Shown here: one piece after another, positions 34,181-42,776 of the stretch
How the letters are laid out: each line of letters begins with the position of its first letter
Position numbering within the stretch: position 1 is the first letter of the stretch
DNA from: Paraflavitalea sp. CAU 1676
Lineage (GTDB): Bacteria; Bacteroidota; Bacteroidia; Chitinophagales; Chitinophagaceae
Assembly: GCF_029223285.1 (NCBI RefSeq)
Contig: NZ_JARHUJ010000016.1
Span: 1-51,441, forward strand
Direction: 5' to 3'
DNA length: 51,441 nucleotides
The notes under the pieces: generated by a model
Databases searched by the model: none
Told to the model about the DNA's origin: nothing
What the model saw: only the letters and a program-made list of their open reading frames with translations
Program-made: the position numbers and the translations under genes

Positions 34181-35722
34181 ATGAAAAAGATATTCCGCTA
34201 TATAGTACCGGTATTCCTTGTCTTCGCGATTAGTTCCTGCGAAAAGGGATGGTCGGACCTCAACGTGAACAAAACAAGCCCTACGTCATTAGATCCGGCC
34301 CTGTTGCTCAACCAGGCGGTGATCAACAGTTCATGGCCGGTAAAAACGCTCGTATTCGATGTGGGCATCGTGCAACAAATGATAACGCCCAATGGCGGTG
34401 TACTGGCAGGCGCCAATTTTAACCAGGATAGCCGGGACATCACTACCCAGCCACTTTGGACGGCCTATTATCAAAGTGTGATCAAGAATACCTACGATGC
34501 CCTGACCCGCTCCAAAGACCTCACGGCGCGTCCCAACATGTACCAGATGGCACGCATCTACCAGGCTTATGTGTTTATGATCCTCACCGATGCCTATGGC
34601 GATATCCCTTATACTGAAGGGGGCGCCGGCCTCACCAGCCGCATCCTCTTTCCGAAATACGACAAGCAGCAGGACATCTATCCCAAGCTCATCCAGGAGC
34701 TCACAGAAGCAGCAAACGCTCTCAATGCCACTGCCACCATTGAAACCGGTGATGTATTATATGCAGGCGAAGTGGCCAAATGGAGGAAGTTTGCCTATTC
34801 ACTCTTATTGCGCGCGGGTATGCGCCTCGTGAAGATAGACCCGGCCAAGGCACAAAGCACCGTACAGGCAGCAGTAGCCGGTGGCGTTATCACCACCAAT
34901 GCCGACAATGCTTATATCCGGCACGACGCCAACTTTACGCAACCCATCGGCGGTACGCTTAATGGCAGCGAAGCTGCCAACTTCTATCTTACCAAACCAT
35001 TTGTTGATCAACTGAAGAACACCAACGACCCACGCCTGCAGGCCATCGCCATCCGATATGTGGGAGCCGCCAGCGGTGCGGGTCAAACAGTGGCCGTCGG
35101 CAGCACCGATCCCGCCAAGCAGATCGGTATGCCCATGGGGAAAGACAATGGCACCATTGCCGCAGCGGCCACAGCCGACGGCCTCGTGAGTTTCTATGAT
35201 TATAGCCAGGTCGACCGGCGCCGCATGGTAAAAATATCTTCCCCGGTATTTCTCGTCACCGCCGCGCAAACTAACCTGCTGCTCGCCGAAGCCCGCCACC
35301 GTGGCTGGATCACCGCTGGCACGGCCGCCCAGTATTTTGCTGACGGTATACGCGCCCATATGGACCAAATGGCCTTATACGATCCCAATAGCGCCGTGGC
35401 TGGATCTGCCCGTGATACCTATGTGGCCGCCAACCCGCTGAACGCCGGCACCGAGCTGCAACAGATCAATACACAATATTGGATCGCATCTTTTCTCATT
35501 GGTCCCGAAGCATTCGCTAACTTTAGAAGGAGCGGATACCCCGCCCTTACACCCAACCCCTACGGACAACCCAATAATCCCGATGTACCCAACGGCACCT
35601 TTATCAGGCGGCTCACGTATCCCACCTCCGAACTGAGTGTGAATACGGACAACGTGAACACGGCTATCAGCAACCAGGGGGCCGACAAACTGAGCACAAG
35701 GATTTGGTGGGATAAACAATAG
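34181..35722 (+). CDS. susD: SusD-family outer-membrane lipoprotein
   Basis: A 513-residue ligand-binding lipoprotein that forms the lid of the SusC barrel. The start is the ATG at 34181; a TTG overlapping the SusC stop would add 17 residues ahead of the signal. The lipobox ends ISSC (17-20), so C20 is lipidated. The N-terminal TPR-like helices include YQMARIYQAYVFMILTDAYG and WRKFAYSLLLRAGMRL; the latter block is a hallmark of SusD_RagB/SusD-like-2 proteins. It lies 47 bp after SusC and 4 bp before the dehydratase gene, so it is in the same operon. Confidence 0.94.
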   Translation: MKKIFRYIVPVFLVFAISSCEKGWSDLNVNKTSPTSLDPALLLNQAVINSSWPVKTLVFDVGIVQQMITPNGGVLAGANFNQDSRDITTQPLWTAYYQSVIKNTYDALTRSKDLTARPNMYQMARIYQAYVFMILTDAYGDIPYTEGGAGLTSRILFPKYDKQQDIYPKLIQELTEAANALNATATIETGDVLYAGEVAKWRKFAYSLLLRAGMRLVKIDPAKAQSTVQAAVAGGVITTNADNAYIRHDANFTQPIGGTLNGSEAANFYLTKPFVDQLKNTNDPRLQAIAIRYVGAASGAGQTVAVGSTDPAKQIGMPMGKDNGTIAAAATADGLVSFYDYSQVDRRRMVKISSPVFLVTAAQTNLLLAEARHRGWITAGTAAQYFADGIRAHMDQMALYDPNSAVAGSARDTYVAANPLNAGTELQQINTQYWIASFLIGPEAFANFRRSGYPALTPNPYGQPNNPDVPNGTFIRRLTYPTSELSVNTDNVNTAISNQGADKLSTRIWWDKQ

Positions 35723-35726
35723 CAAC

Positions 35727-37448
35727 ATGAGCGAACACAAACTACGCAGCCACGATTGGTTTGGCAGAAAAGACAAGGACGGCATTATTTACAGGAGTTG
35801 GATGAAGAACCAGGGCATGCCCAATGATATGTTCGACGGGCGGCCTGTGATCGGCATCTGCAATACCTTCAGCGAACTCACCCCCTGCAACGCCCATTTC
35901 CGCGATCATGCCGAAATGGTGAAGCGGGGTGTATTGGAAGCCGGTGGCTTCCCGGTGGAGTTTCCCATCATGAGCCTGGGTGAAACACTATTGAAGCCCA
36001 CCGCCATGTTGTTCCGCAACCTCGCCAGTATGGATGCCGAAGAAAGCATCCGCGGAAATCCCATCGATGGGGTGGTATTGCTCACCGGCTGCGATAAAAC
36101 CACGCCTTCAACGGTGATGGGCGCTGCCAGTGTAGGCTTACCTACGATTGTGGTACCCGGCGGCCCGATGCTGAACGGGCATTACAAAGGGCAACAGATA
36201 GGCTCCGGAACCCATGTGTGGAAATTCGACGAAGACATGAAGACGGGCAAAATGACGCAGGAAGATTGCGAGTTTGCGGAAAGCTGTATGAGCCGCAGCA
36301 TTGGTCATTGTATGACGATGGGTACGGCCAGCACGATGGCCTGCATGGTAGAATCGCTTGGCCTCACGCTGCCCGGTGCAGCAGCCATACCAGCGGCCGA
36401 TAGCCGCAAAAAGCAAATGGCCCAGCTCAGTGGCCGCCGTATCGTAGAAATGGTGCGGGAAAACCTCACGATCGATAAGATACTCACCCGCGAAGCCTTT
36501 GAGAATGCCATCAAGGTGAATGCCGCTGTAGGAGGATCGAGCAATTTCATCATCCACCTCATCGCGATCGCCGGCAGGATCGGCGTGCCCCTGCAACTCG
36601 AAGACTTCGACACGCTTGGCAGCAAAATACCCTTGCTGCTGAACCTGATGCCATCGGGCAAATACCTGATGGAAGACTTTTTCTATGCAGGCGGACTACC
36701 CGTGATATTGCATGAACTGCGGGAACACCTGCATAAGCAGGTGGTGACCGTTACCGGAAAAAACCACCACGATAACCTGCAAAAAGAGGTGAAATGTTAT
36801 AATGAAGAGGTGATAGCGCCGCTGTCGAAACCGTTTATGCCCGAGGCGGGCTGCATCGTGATAAAAGGAAACCTCGCCCTGCATGGCGCGGTAATGAAAC
36901 CCTCGGCTGCCACGCCGGCCCTGATGAAGCACCAGGGCCGGGCCGTGGTATTTGAAAGTATTGAAGACTATCATGCCCGTATCGATACACCCGACCTTGA
37001 TATCGATGCCAGTTGTGTGATGGTATTGAAATACGTGGGGCCAGTGGGTTATCCCGGCATGCCCGAAGTGGGCAATATGGCCCTTCCCAAAAAGCTGCTG
37101 CAGCAGGGGGTAACCGATATGGTGCGCATCTCAGATGGCCGCATGAGTGGCACCGCCTATGGCACAGTGGTGTTGCACGTCGCCCCCGAAAGCGCCATCG
37201 GCGGCAACCTGGCCCTGGTAGAGAACGGTGATATGATCGAACTCGATGTGGCGCAGCGCCGCCTGCACCTCGACGTACCTGAAGAAGAACTGGCGCGGCG
37301 CCGGGCAGCATGGACTCCCCCCAAACCCGCCGCCAGCCGCGGATACGTGAGCCTTTATATCAAACATGTATTGGGAGCCGATAAAGGGGCCGACCTTGAT
37401 TTTCTGCAGGGCAATTCAGGATCGGCCGTTACCAGAGATTCGCATTAA
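35727..37448 (+). CDS. IlvD/Edd-family sugar-acid dehydratase (arabonate/xylonate type)
   Basis: A 573-residue cytoplasmic dehydratase, close to the length of L-arabonate dehydratases. Fe-S cluster cysteines are C54 (LTPCN), C122 (TGCDKTTP) and C195 ([11 protein letters not shown]). K124 is the carbamylated-Lys/metal position, and [11 protein letters not shown] holds the catalytic Ser. The reaction should be aldonate to 2-keto-3-deoxy-aldonate. With the FAH-family enzyme that follows it fits the non-phosphorylated pentonate route to 2-oxoglutarate semialdehyde. Six-carbon aldonates (galactonate, gluconate) are also possible substrates of this subfamily. Confidence 0.92.
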   Translation: MSEHKLRSHDWFGRKDKDGIIYRSWMKNQGMPNDMFDGRPVIGICNTFSELTPCNAHFRDHAEMVKRGVLEAGGFPVEFPIMSLGETLLKPTAMLFRNLASMDAEESIRGNPIDGVVLLTGCDKTTPSTVMGAASVGLPTIVVPGGPMLNGHYKGQQIGSGTHVWKFDEDMKTGKMTQEDCEFAESCMSRSIGHCMTMGTASTMACMVESLGLTLPGAAAIPAADSRKKQMAQLSGRRIVEMVRENLTIDKILTREAFENAIKVNAAVGGSSNFIIHLIAIAGRIGVPLQLEDFDTLGSKIPLLLNLMPSGKYLMEDFFYAGGLPVILHELREHLHKQVVTVTGKNHHDNLQKEVKCYNEEVIAPLSKPFMPEAGCIVIKGNLALHGAVMKPSAATPALMKHQGRAVVFESIEDYHARIDTPDLDIDASCVMVLKYVGPVGYPGMPEVGNMALPKKLLQQGVTDMVRISDGRMSGTAYGTVVLHVAPESAIGGNLALVENGDMIELDVAQRRLHLDVPEEELARRRAAWTPPKPAASRGYVSLYIKHVLGADKGADLDFLQGNSGSAVTRDSH

Positions 37449-37474
37449 ACCATCCCTGGATCACAACACGCCAT

Positions 37475-38302
37475 ATGAAATTATACAAAACAAGCTCGGG
37501 CCCCGTCGCAGAAACCGAGGGCCGGTATTACCGGATCATCGAGAACTGGGAAACCCTAGTCAATGACGACCAGCTATACGAGAAACTCGAACACCTCATA
37601 AAGGCAGCACCCGCCACTGAAGATGATATCATCGATGAGTTGCTGCCACCCATGGGCAGCCACCAGGAATTATGGGCCTGCGGCGTTACCTATTTACGCA
37701 GTAAGATCGGCCGGCAGGAAGAGAGTCAGGCCGCCGGCGGTGCAGACTTCTATGCCAAAGTGTATGAAGCAGAACGCCCCGAAGTATTCTTCAAATCCAC
37801 CTACCATCGGGTGGTTGGTTCAGGCGCACCCGTACGCATCCGCAAAGACAGCACCTGGGATGTACCCGAACCGGAACTCACCCTTGTGGTTACCGCAACC
37901 GGCAAAATAATCGGCTATACGGTGGGCAATGACATGAGTAGCCGCAGCATAGAAGGGGAGAACCCTTTGTACCTGCCACAGGCAAAGACCTATGATGGCA
38001 GTGCAGCAGTTGGCCCCTGTATATTTGTAACCCGTGAACCGTTACCACCTGACACCACGATCCACCTCGCCATTAGCCGTAATGGCCAGGAGGTATTTAC
38101 AGGTACTGTGCAGATCAGTCAAATGAAAAGGACACCCCAGGAACTGGTGTCCTTCGTATACCGGGAATGCAGCTTTCCGCATGGCAGTCTCATCATGACA
38201 GGCACAGGCATCGTGCCCGGGCACGACTTCACCTTGCAAAGTGGTGATCGCATCGCCATCACCATCGACGGCATTGGTACACTCCAAAACACCGTACAAT
38301 AA
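37475..38302 (+). CDS. FAH-family enzyme, 2-keto-3-deoxy-aldonate dehydratase-like
   Basis: A 275-residue cytoplasmic enzyme of the fumarylacetoacetase fold. Metal ligands are E132 and E134 (PEPELTLVV) and D153 (GNDMSSRS), with K171 in [13 protein letters not shown]. The N-terminal part, [18 protein letters not shown] (67-84), is typical of the members that dehydrate 2-keto-3-deoxy-D-arabinonate to 2-oxoglutarate semialdehyde; related members cleave or hydrolyse 2,4-diketo acids. The gene lies 26 bp after the IlvD-type dehydratase, whose product would be its substrate. A semialdehyde dehydrogenase would complete the route, but none is in the window. Confidence 0.87.
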   Translation: MKLYKTSSGPVAETEGRYYRIIENWETLVNDDQLYEKLEHLIKAAPATEDDIIDELLPPMGSHQELWACGVTYLRSKIGRQEESQAAGGADFYAKVYEAERPEVFFKSTYHRVVGSGAPVRIRKDSTWDVPEPELTLVVTATGKIIGYTVGNDMSSRSIEGENPLYLPQAKTYDGSAAVGPCIFVTREPLPPDTTIHLAISRNGQEVFTGTVQISQMKRTPQELVSFVYRECSFPHGSLIMTGTGIVPGHDFTLQSGDRIAITIDGIGTLQNTVQ

Positions 38303-38305
38303 CGC

Positions 38306-39622
38306 ATGACCATCCTCATCATCGTACTGGCCATCGGGTTACAGATATATCTTTCGGCCAAGAAAGTGAGTCCGTTCCTATCCTTATTGATAGTAGCCAT
38401 CCTGGCCGGGCTCAGCCTCGGCATGAAACCCGGCGAGCTGTTGCAATCCATCGAGAAAGGAGTGGGTAGTACCCTGGGCGGATTGGCGCTCATCATTTGC
38501 CTCGGCGCTTTTCTCGGTAAGATACTGGAGGTAACCGGCGCGGCTGAACAGATCACCACGACGCTTATTCGTGCATTTGGCATTAGTAATATCCAATGGG
38601 CTGTAATGCTCACCGGTTTTCTCATCGGTATACCGCTCTACTACAATGCGGGCTTTGTGATCCTGGTGCCGCTGGTGGTAGCGCTCACCCGTAAAACTGG
38701 CCTGCCCTTGTTGTACATCGTGATCCCGATGGCAGCCTCCCTCAGTACCACGCACTGTTTCCTGCCACCACATCCCGGTCCGGTCGTGCTCGTGAAAGCA
38801 TTCAATGCCGATATGGGCAAAGTGCTGCTGTATGGCATCGTTATGGCCATCCCGGCCGTCATCGTGGCCGGCCCCTTGCTGGGCAGGATACTTAAAAACT
38901 TAACCACTCCAGCGCAGGACCAGGCTTTGACGGCCGCAGCGGCAGCCAGCCGGCAACCGCTGCCTTCAGTAGGTGCCAGCTTGTTATTCGCCCTGATGCC
39001 GGTAGGGTTGATTGCCATGGGCGTATTGGCAGCGCAGTTGCTGCAAAAAGAAACAGCGCTGCACAGCGTCTTCCATTTCCTCGGCGATCCGGTGATCGCC
39101 TTATTAATAACCGTGCTATTGGCCGTTTACTGGCTGGGTATACGGGCTGGCCAAACCATGACGCAGATGATGAAACTGCTGTCGGATGCCATTGCAGGAA
39201 TCGCCATGATCCTGTTGATCATAACGGCAGGCGGCGTATTCAAGCAAGTACTCATCGATAGTGGAACGGGCAGTTATATAGCAGGTTTCAGCAGTCACTG
39301 GCAAATGCCGCCTTTGTTGTTTGCCTGGGTCATTACTGCCTTGTTGCGGGTGATGATCGGTTCAGCTACCGTGGCCGGCATCACGGCAGCGGGTGTTGTT
39401 GCGCCCTTGCTGACCGCGGGCAATGTATCGCCCGAGCTGATGGTGCTGGCCGTAGGGGCGGGGAGTGTCTTCGGCTCCCACATCAATGACTCCGGCTTCT
39501 GGATGTTCAAGGAGTTCTTCGGACTCACCCTTCCTCAAACCCTGCGTTCCTGGACGGTCATGGAAACCGTTATATCTGTCATAGGGCTGGCAGGGGTATT
39601 GGTGCTGGAAGCCATTTTATAG
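38306..39622 (+). CDS. GntP-family gluconate:proton symporter
   Basis: A 438-residue inner-membrane permease with about twelve hydrophobic segments. Motifs characteristic of GntP transporters are GIPLYYNAGFVILVPLV, MAASLSTTHCFLPPHPGPV, and GSATVAGITAAGVVAPLL with HINDSGFWMFKEFFGL near the C-terminus. It should bring gluconate or related aldonates from the periplasm to the cytoplasm for the IlvD/FAH pair and the gluconokinase-like enzyme. It starts 3 bp after the FAH gene and is the last gene of the operon. I see no clear terminator after it. Confidence 0.95.
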   Translation: MTILIIVLAIGLQIYLSAKKVSPFLSLLIVAILAGLSLGMKPGELLQSIEKGVGSTLGGLALIICLGAFLGKILEVTGAAEQITTTLIRAFGISNIQWAVMLTGFLIGIPLYYNAGFVILVPLVVALTRKTGLPLLYIVIPMAASLSTTHCFLPPHPGPVVLVKAFNADMGKVLLYGIVMAIPAVIVAGPLLGRILKNLTTPAQDQALTAAAAASRQPLPSVGASLLFALMPVGLIAMGVLAAQLLQKETALHSVFHFLGDPVIALLITVLLAVYWLGIRAGQTMTQMMKLLSDAIAGIAMILLIITAGGVFKQVLIDSGTGSYIAGFSSHWQMPPLLFAWVITALLRVMIGSATVAGITAAGVVAPLLTAGNVSPELMVLAVGAGSVFGSHINDSGFWMFKEFFGLTLPQTLRSWTVMETVISVIGLAGVLVLEAIL

Positions 39623-39687
39623 CCTGTGAATCTTTAGTCAGTCCCGAAAAATACGTTCAACAGCTTTCCCGCCTCGATTCGATCCGT

Positions 39688-39695
39688 TAATTTTG
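39688..39695 (+). promoter_or_regulatory. -7 promoter element of the ATP-grasp gene
   Basis: TAATTTTG matches TAnnTTTG, 39 nt upstream of the ATG at 39735. Confidence 0.55.
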
Positions 39696-39734
39696 ATTGT
39701 ACGGTATACACACAGCCGGCAAAGCATTCCTGTT

Positions 39735-40547
39735 ATGAACAAAGGCTATAACGACATCCAGTGGGTTATCCAGCGCAATCTTACCAATTCGAACGATCTA
39801 CAACAGCTGAAAACAGCCTGTTCAGCAATAGGTGTCGACGTCCTGGAGATCGACATTATCCCATTTACCAGTCAGCTACCCGATTTCTCAAAAGACAAGC
39901 AGAGCATATTCTATGGCTCCACTACCATGGGCAAACTGGTGATGGCCAACGCGGGCCTTCAGGCTGGATTCTTTTTCGACCCGGCGGCCTTCTCGATAGC
40001 CAATTACCTGGATAAATGGGGGACGCATATGTTGAATCATGGTGCTCAGGTTACCTCTTTTAACGAATTGATGTCGAAAGACTATGAGGCAGACAAACTC
40101 CTGTTCATCCGTCCCGATGACGACAGCAAATCCTTTTCCGGGGAGGTAAAGCAGTATAGTGAGCTCAGGCAATGGTTTGATCACCTGAAAACAGTGGAGA
40201 ACACAGACCTATCGCCAGATAGCCCGATCATTGTATCTGAGCCATATCATATTCACTTCGAATGGAGGCTTTGGATTGTCAATAAAAGGGTAGTGGCCGC
40301 CTCCAAATACCGGGAAGACTTCCGGCTGAAGAAGGAGCGGGGCTGTCCGCCCGAAGTGATCCGCTTTGCAGAACAACGTTGCCTGGAATATACACCGCAC
40401 GACCTGTTTGTGATGGACATCTGCGAAACAGGTGGCAACTATTACATTGTTGAATGCGGCTGCCTGAACAGCGCTGGTTTTTATAATGCTGATATAATTG
40501 TGATTGTCAGCGAGGTGACGGAAGCATTTGCAAGGAGGAATAAATAG
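39735..40547 (+). CDS. ATP-grasp protein of unknown substrate (DUF4343-like)
   Basis: A 270-residue cytoplasmic protein. The start is the ATG at 39735, placed after the promoter element; a TTG start upstream would overlap it. ATP-grasp features are a nucleotide-binding central region (KLLFIRPDDDSKSFSGEV), a substrate/ATP Arg in FEWRLWIVNKRVVAASKY, and acidic metal ligands near FVMDICETGGNYYIVECGCLNSAGFY. Members of this fold ligate carboxylates to amines or thiols using ATP. I cannot name the substrate. Its stop codon (40545-40547) lies inside the operator of the next gene. Confidence 0.75.
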   Translation: MNKGYNDIQWVIQRNLTNSNDLQQLKTACSAIGVDVLEIDIIPFTSQLPDFSKDKQSIFYGSTTMGKLVMANAGLQAGFFFDPAAFSIANYLDKWGTHMLNHGAQVTSFNELMSKDYEADKLLFIRPDDDSKSFSGEVKQYSELRQWFDHLKTVENTDLSPDSPIIVSEPYHIHFEWRLWIVNKRVVAASKYREDFRLKKERGCPPEVIRFAEQRCLEYTPHDLFVMDICETGGNYYIVECGCLNSAGFYNADIIVIVSEVTEAFARRNK

Positions 40548-40563
40548 ACAGACTTGTCTATTT
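40542..40563. promoter_or_regulatory. TetR operator, copy 1 (9-4-9 inverted repeat)
   Basis: AAATAGACA-GACT-TGTCTATTT, perfect arms. The 16-bp core TAGACAGACTTGTCTA (40545-40560) is repeated exactly at 41188-41203. It lies 17 bp ahead of the -7 element of the TetR gene, so it is the likely autoregulatory site. Confidence 0.85.
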
Positions 40564-40576
40564 CAGTCAAAACCCC

Positions 40577-40584
40577 TACATTTG
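40577..40584 (+). promoter_or_regulatory. -7 promoter element of the TetR gene
   Basis: TACATTTG matches TAnnTTTG, 17 nt before the ATG at 40602 and just downstream of the palindromic operator. Confidence 0.65.
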
Positions 40585-40601
40585 TTCTGAAATTGCCAGG
40601 T

Positions 40602-41171
40602 ATGGATAAACCAGGTCCCAAAGAACGAATACTCGAAACAGCTTCCCGACTGTTCCACCAACAGGGGTACAACAGCACCGGCATCAACCAGATACTGGAA
40701 GAAGCTAAAGTGGCCAAGGCCAGCCTCTACCAGCACTTTACCTCCAAAGACGATCTCGGCGTGCATTACCTGCAGGTAAGCCGGCAGGAGTGGTTCGCCG
40801 GCCTCGACCAATGGACCGGCAAAAAGAAATCAGCCCTGCAGAAACTACTGGCCTGCTTCGATTTCCTCGAATACGCCATGCAGCAGAACGGATTCCGTGG
40901 TTGTAAGTTCATCAATATGCTCTCCGAAATTGGAGATACCAGCCCCGTCATGTCAAAAGCGATCCTCGAGCATAAAGCACGCCTGAGAAACTACCTGAAA
41001 GCATTCATACAAGATGCCCTGACCAGCCAATCAGCGGCTACTATCGATCTCACCGGCGACGCCATCTACTTATTGTTTGAAGGCGCCATCGTAGAATCGA
41101 AGATCTATAAACAGCCCTGGCCCATCCAAAAAGCCAGGGACATGGCCAAACTTCTGCTAAGCCAGCGCTAA
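40602..41171 (+). CDS. TetR-family repressor
   Basis: A 189-residue regulator. The start is the ATG at 40602, downstream of the promoter; the longer frame from 40554 would begin inside the operator. The N-terminal helix-turn-helix (about 7-55) reads GINQILEEAKVAKASLYQHF, a standard TetR recognition region. The C-terminal ligand domain is all-helical with a single Cys near CFDFLEYAMQQNGFRGC. It resembles the NemR/AcrR-like group that senses electrophiles or small organics, but the inducer is unknown. It should repress itself and the downstream hydrolase through the two identical operators. Confidence 0.93.
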   Translation: MDKPGPKERILETASRLFHQQGYNSTGINQILEEAKVAKASLYQHFTSKDDLGVHYLQVSRQEWFAGLDQWTGKKKSALQKLLACFDFLEYAMQQNGFRGCKFINMLSEIGDTSPVMSKAILEHKARLRNYLKAFIQDALTSQSAATIDLTGDAIYLLFEGAIVESKIYKQPWPIQKARDMAKLLLSQR

Positions 41172-41187
41172 TTTTTTTAACCATAAA

Positions 41188-41203
41188 TAGACAGACTTGT
41201 CTA
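41188..41203. promoter_or_regulatory. TetR operator, copy 2
   Basis: TAGACA-GACT-TGTCTA, identical over 16 bp to copy 1, including the non-palindromic GACT centre. It lies 13 bp before the ATG of the metallo-beta-lactamase-fold gene. Confidence 0.85.
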
Positions 41204-41216
41204 CATCAAACCAGCC

Positions 41217-42296
41217 ATGCAAAGACGAACACTCGTAAAGAAACTTGCAGCCATCGCTGCGCTGCCGCTAACGGGGATACCTGTTGCCGCCATCGCTCAT
41301 AAAGGTGAACCAGCACCCGAAGCGATCGCGACTCCCCGGCCAGCCGCTGCACAAGCCACATTACTACAACCCGACGACCCCGCCAGCTCCCTGGTATTCG
41401 ATCCACCACAGGAAATCGCACCCGGCGTTTATTTCCTGAAAGGCAAAACCACCTATTTCGCCAGCGGCAATTTGCAGGAGGTGGAATGCAATAACGGCTG
41501 GATCATCTTCGACGACTTTGTGCTGCTCATCGATGCCAATTATCCGGCAGCCGGTCCCACCATCCTGCAGGAGGTTCGCAAAACGACCAACAAGCCCATT
41601 CGCTTTGTCTTCAACACGCATCACCATGGCGATCACCTCTACGGCAATGGCTACTGGGCACAGCAAGGCGCAACTGCCATCGCCTACGAAGGGTTGATCG
41701 GCGAACTGCAACGTTTTGAAACTGGCTATTATGGTACCAATCCCGGCCGCTGGGAACAGGTAGCACAAAAAAGAAGCGACCTGAAAGGCTTTACCTTATT
41801 GCCCCCGCCTGTCACCTTCAAACAAAGCATGGTGATAGAAGACAAACACCGGCGGGTAGAACTCTTGCACCTCGGCACCGGCCACACCATGGGTGATGGT
41901 GTTGTATGGCTACCCAAAGAAAGCATCCTCTTCACGGGTGATTCCTGCCTCAATGGCCCCTATAACCTATTTCGCGATGCCGACATCAAATCCTGGATTC
42001 CCACCCTCGATCGCATGGCCGCGCTGAAGCCTGCTATCCTCATACCCGGCCACGGCGCCCTGGGCAATGCTGAGACCCCCGAACGCCAACAACACTACTT
42101 CAGATCGGTATACGAATGGGTATCCGCAGCGAAGAAAGCCGGCAAAACCTTTGAACAAATCGCACCAACGATACCCGCGCTCCGGCAAATCATCGCCGCC
42201 GATCCCATAGCCGTCACCTACCTTATACCGGCACCCGAAATAGCTCCAGGATTCTCACTCGAAGCCCATGTAAAAAGAATATTCGAAACAATCTAA
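41217..42296 (+). CDS. Exported metallo-beta-lactamase-fold hydrolase
   Basis: A 359-residue metal-dependent hydrolase. The N-terminus has a Tat-like signal (MQRRTLVKKLAAIAALPL) and a Pro/Ala-rich linker to about residue 55. Metal-site motifs are NTHHHGDH (133-140), GTGHTMGD (220-227, H223), FTGDSC (239-244, D242) and IPGHG (276-280, H279), a complete binuclear zinc site. The inserted HHHGDHLYGN region matches broad MBL-fold enzymes such as alkylsulfatase-like, quinone-hydrolysing or lactonase members; the substrate is unknown. The TetR operator sits 13 bp upstream, and the DUF1348 gene begins 11 bp after it. Confidence 0.88.
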   Translation: MQRRTLVKKLAAIAALPLTGIPVAAIAHKGEPAPEAIATPRPAAAQATLLQPDDPASSLVFDPPQEIAPGVYFLKGKTTYFASGNLQEVECNNGWIIFDDFVLLIDANYPAAGPTILQEVRKTTNKPIRFVFNTHHHGDHLYGNGYWAQQGATAIAYEGLIGELQRFETGYYGTNPGRWEQVAQKRSDLKGFTLLPPPVTFKQSMVIEDKHRRVELLHLGTGHTMGDGVVWLPKESILFTGDSCLNGPYNLFRDADIKSWIPTLDRMAALKPAILIPGHGALGNAETPERQQHYFRSVYEWVSAAKKAGKTFEQIAPTIPALRQIIAADPIAVTYLIPAPEIAPGFSLEAHVKRIFETI

Positions 42297-42307
42297 AATA
42301 ATACGAG

Positions 42308-42721
42308 ATGGAAAAAAGATATCCCATACCGCCCTTTACGGCTGAGACCGCCCGTCAGAAAGTACAGGCCGCCGAAGACGCCTGGAACACCCGTAATCCC
42401 GAAAAAGTAAGCCTCGCCTATACCATCGATACCGAATGGCGCAACCGCGTCGATTTCGTACATGGCCGCGAAGCGGTGCAACAATTCCTCTCCCGCAAAT
42501 GGGAGCGGGAACTGGATTATAAGCTCAAAAAGGAACTCTGGGCCTTCACCGAAAACAAGATCGCCGTGCGCTTCGAATACGAGTGGCACGATGCCGCCGG
42601 ACAATGGTATCGTTCCTATGGCAATGAAATGTGGGAATTTAACGAAGACGGGTACATGCAGAAACGATATGCCAGCATCAATGATGCTCCCATCGAAGAA
42701 AAAGACAGAAGAGTATTGTAA
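42308..42721 (+). CDS. DUF1348-family NTF2-like protein
   Basis: A 137-residue cytoplasmic protein of the NTF2 superfamily. The strongly conserved family blocks are [52 protein letters not shown] and [19 protein letters not shown], so the assignment is firm, although no biochemical function is established. It is co-transcribed with the MBL-fold hydrolase (11-bp gap) under the TetR operator, which hints at a shared detoxification or small-molecule role (inference). A strong terminator follows within 5 bp of its stop. Confidence 0.9.
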   Translation: MEKRYPIPPFTAETARQKVQAAEDAWNTRNPEKVSLAYTIDTEWRNRVDFVHGREAVQQFLSRKWERELDYKLKKELWAFTENKIAVRFEYEWHDAAGQWYRSYGNEMWEFNEDGYMQKRYASINDAPIEEKDRRVL

Positions 42722-42725
42722 AAGA

Positions 42726-42757
42726 AAGCCGGTCGCCCCACCAGGAGCAACCGGCTT
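42726..42757. terminator. Bidirectional terminator
   Basis: 8-bp perfect stem AAGCCGGT/ACCGGCTT (42726-42733, 42750-42757) with a 16-nt loop. T-rich on the minus strand (CTTTCTTT) and moderately so on the plus strand. It lies between two convergent genes. Confidence 0.8.
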
Positions 42758-42776
42758 CTTCGTTCGTTAAAGCCCG

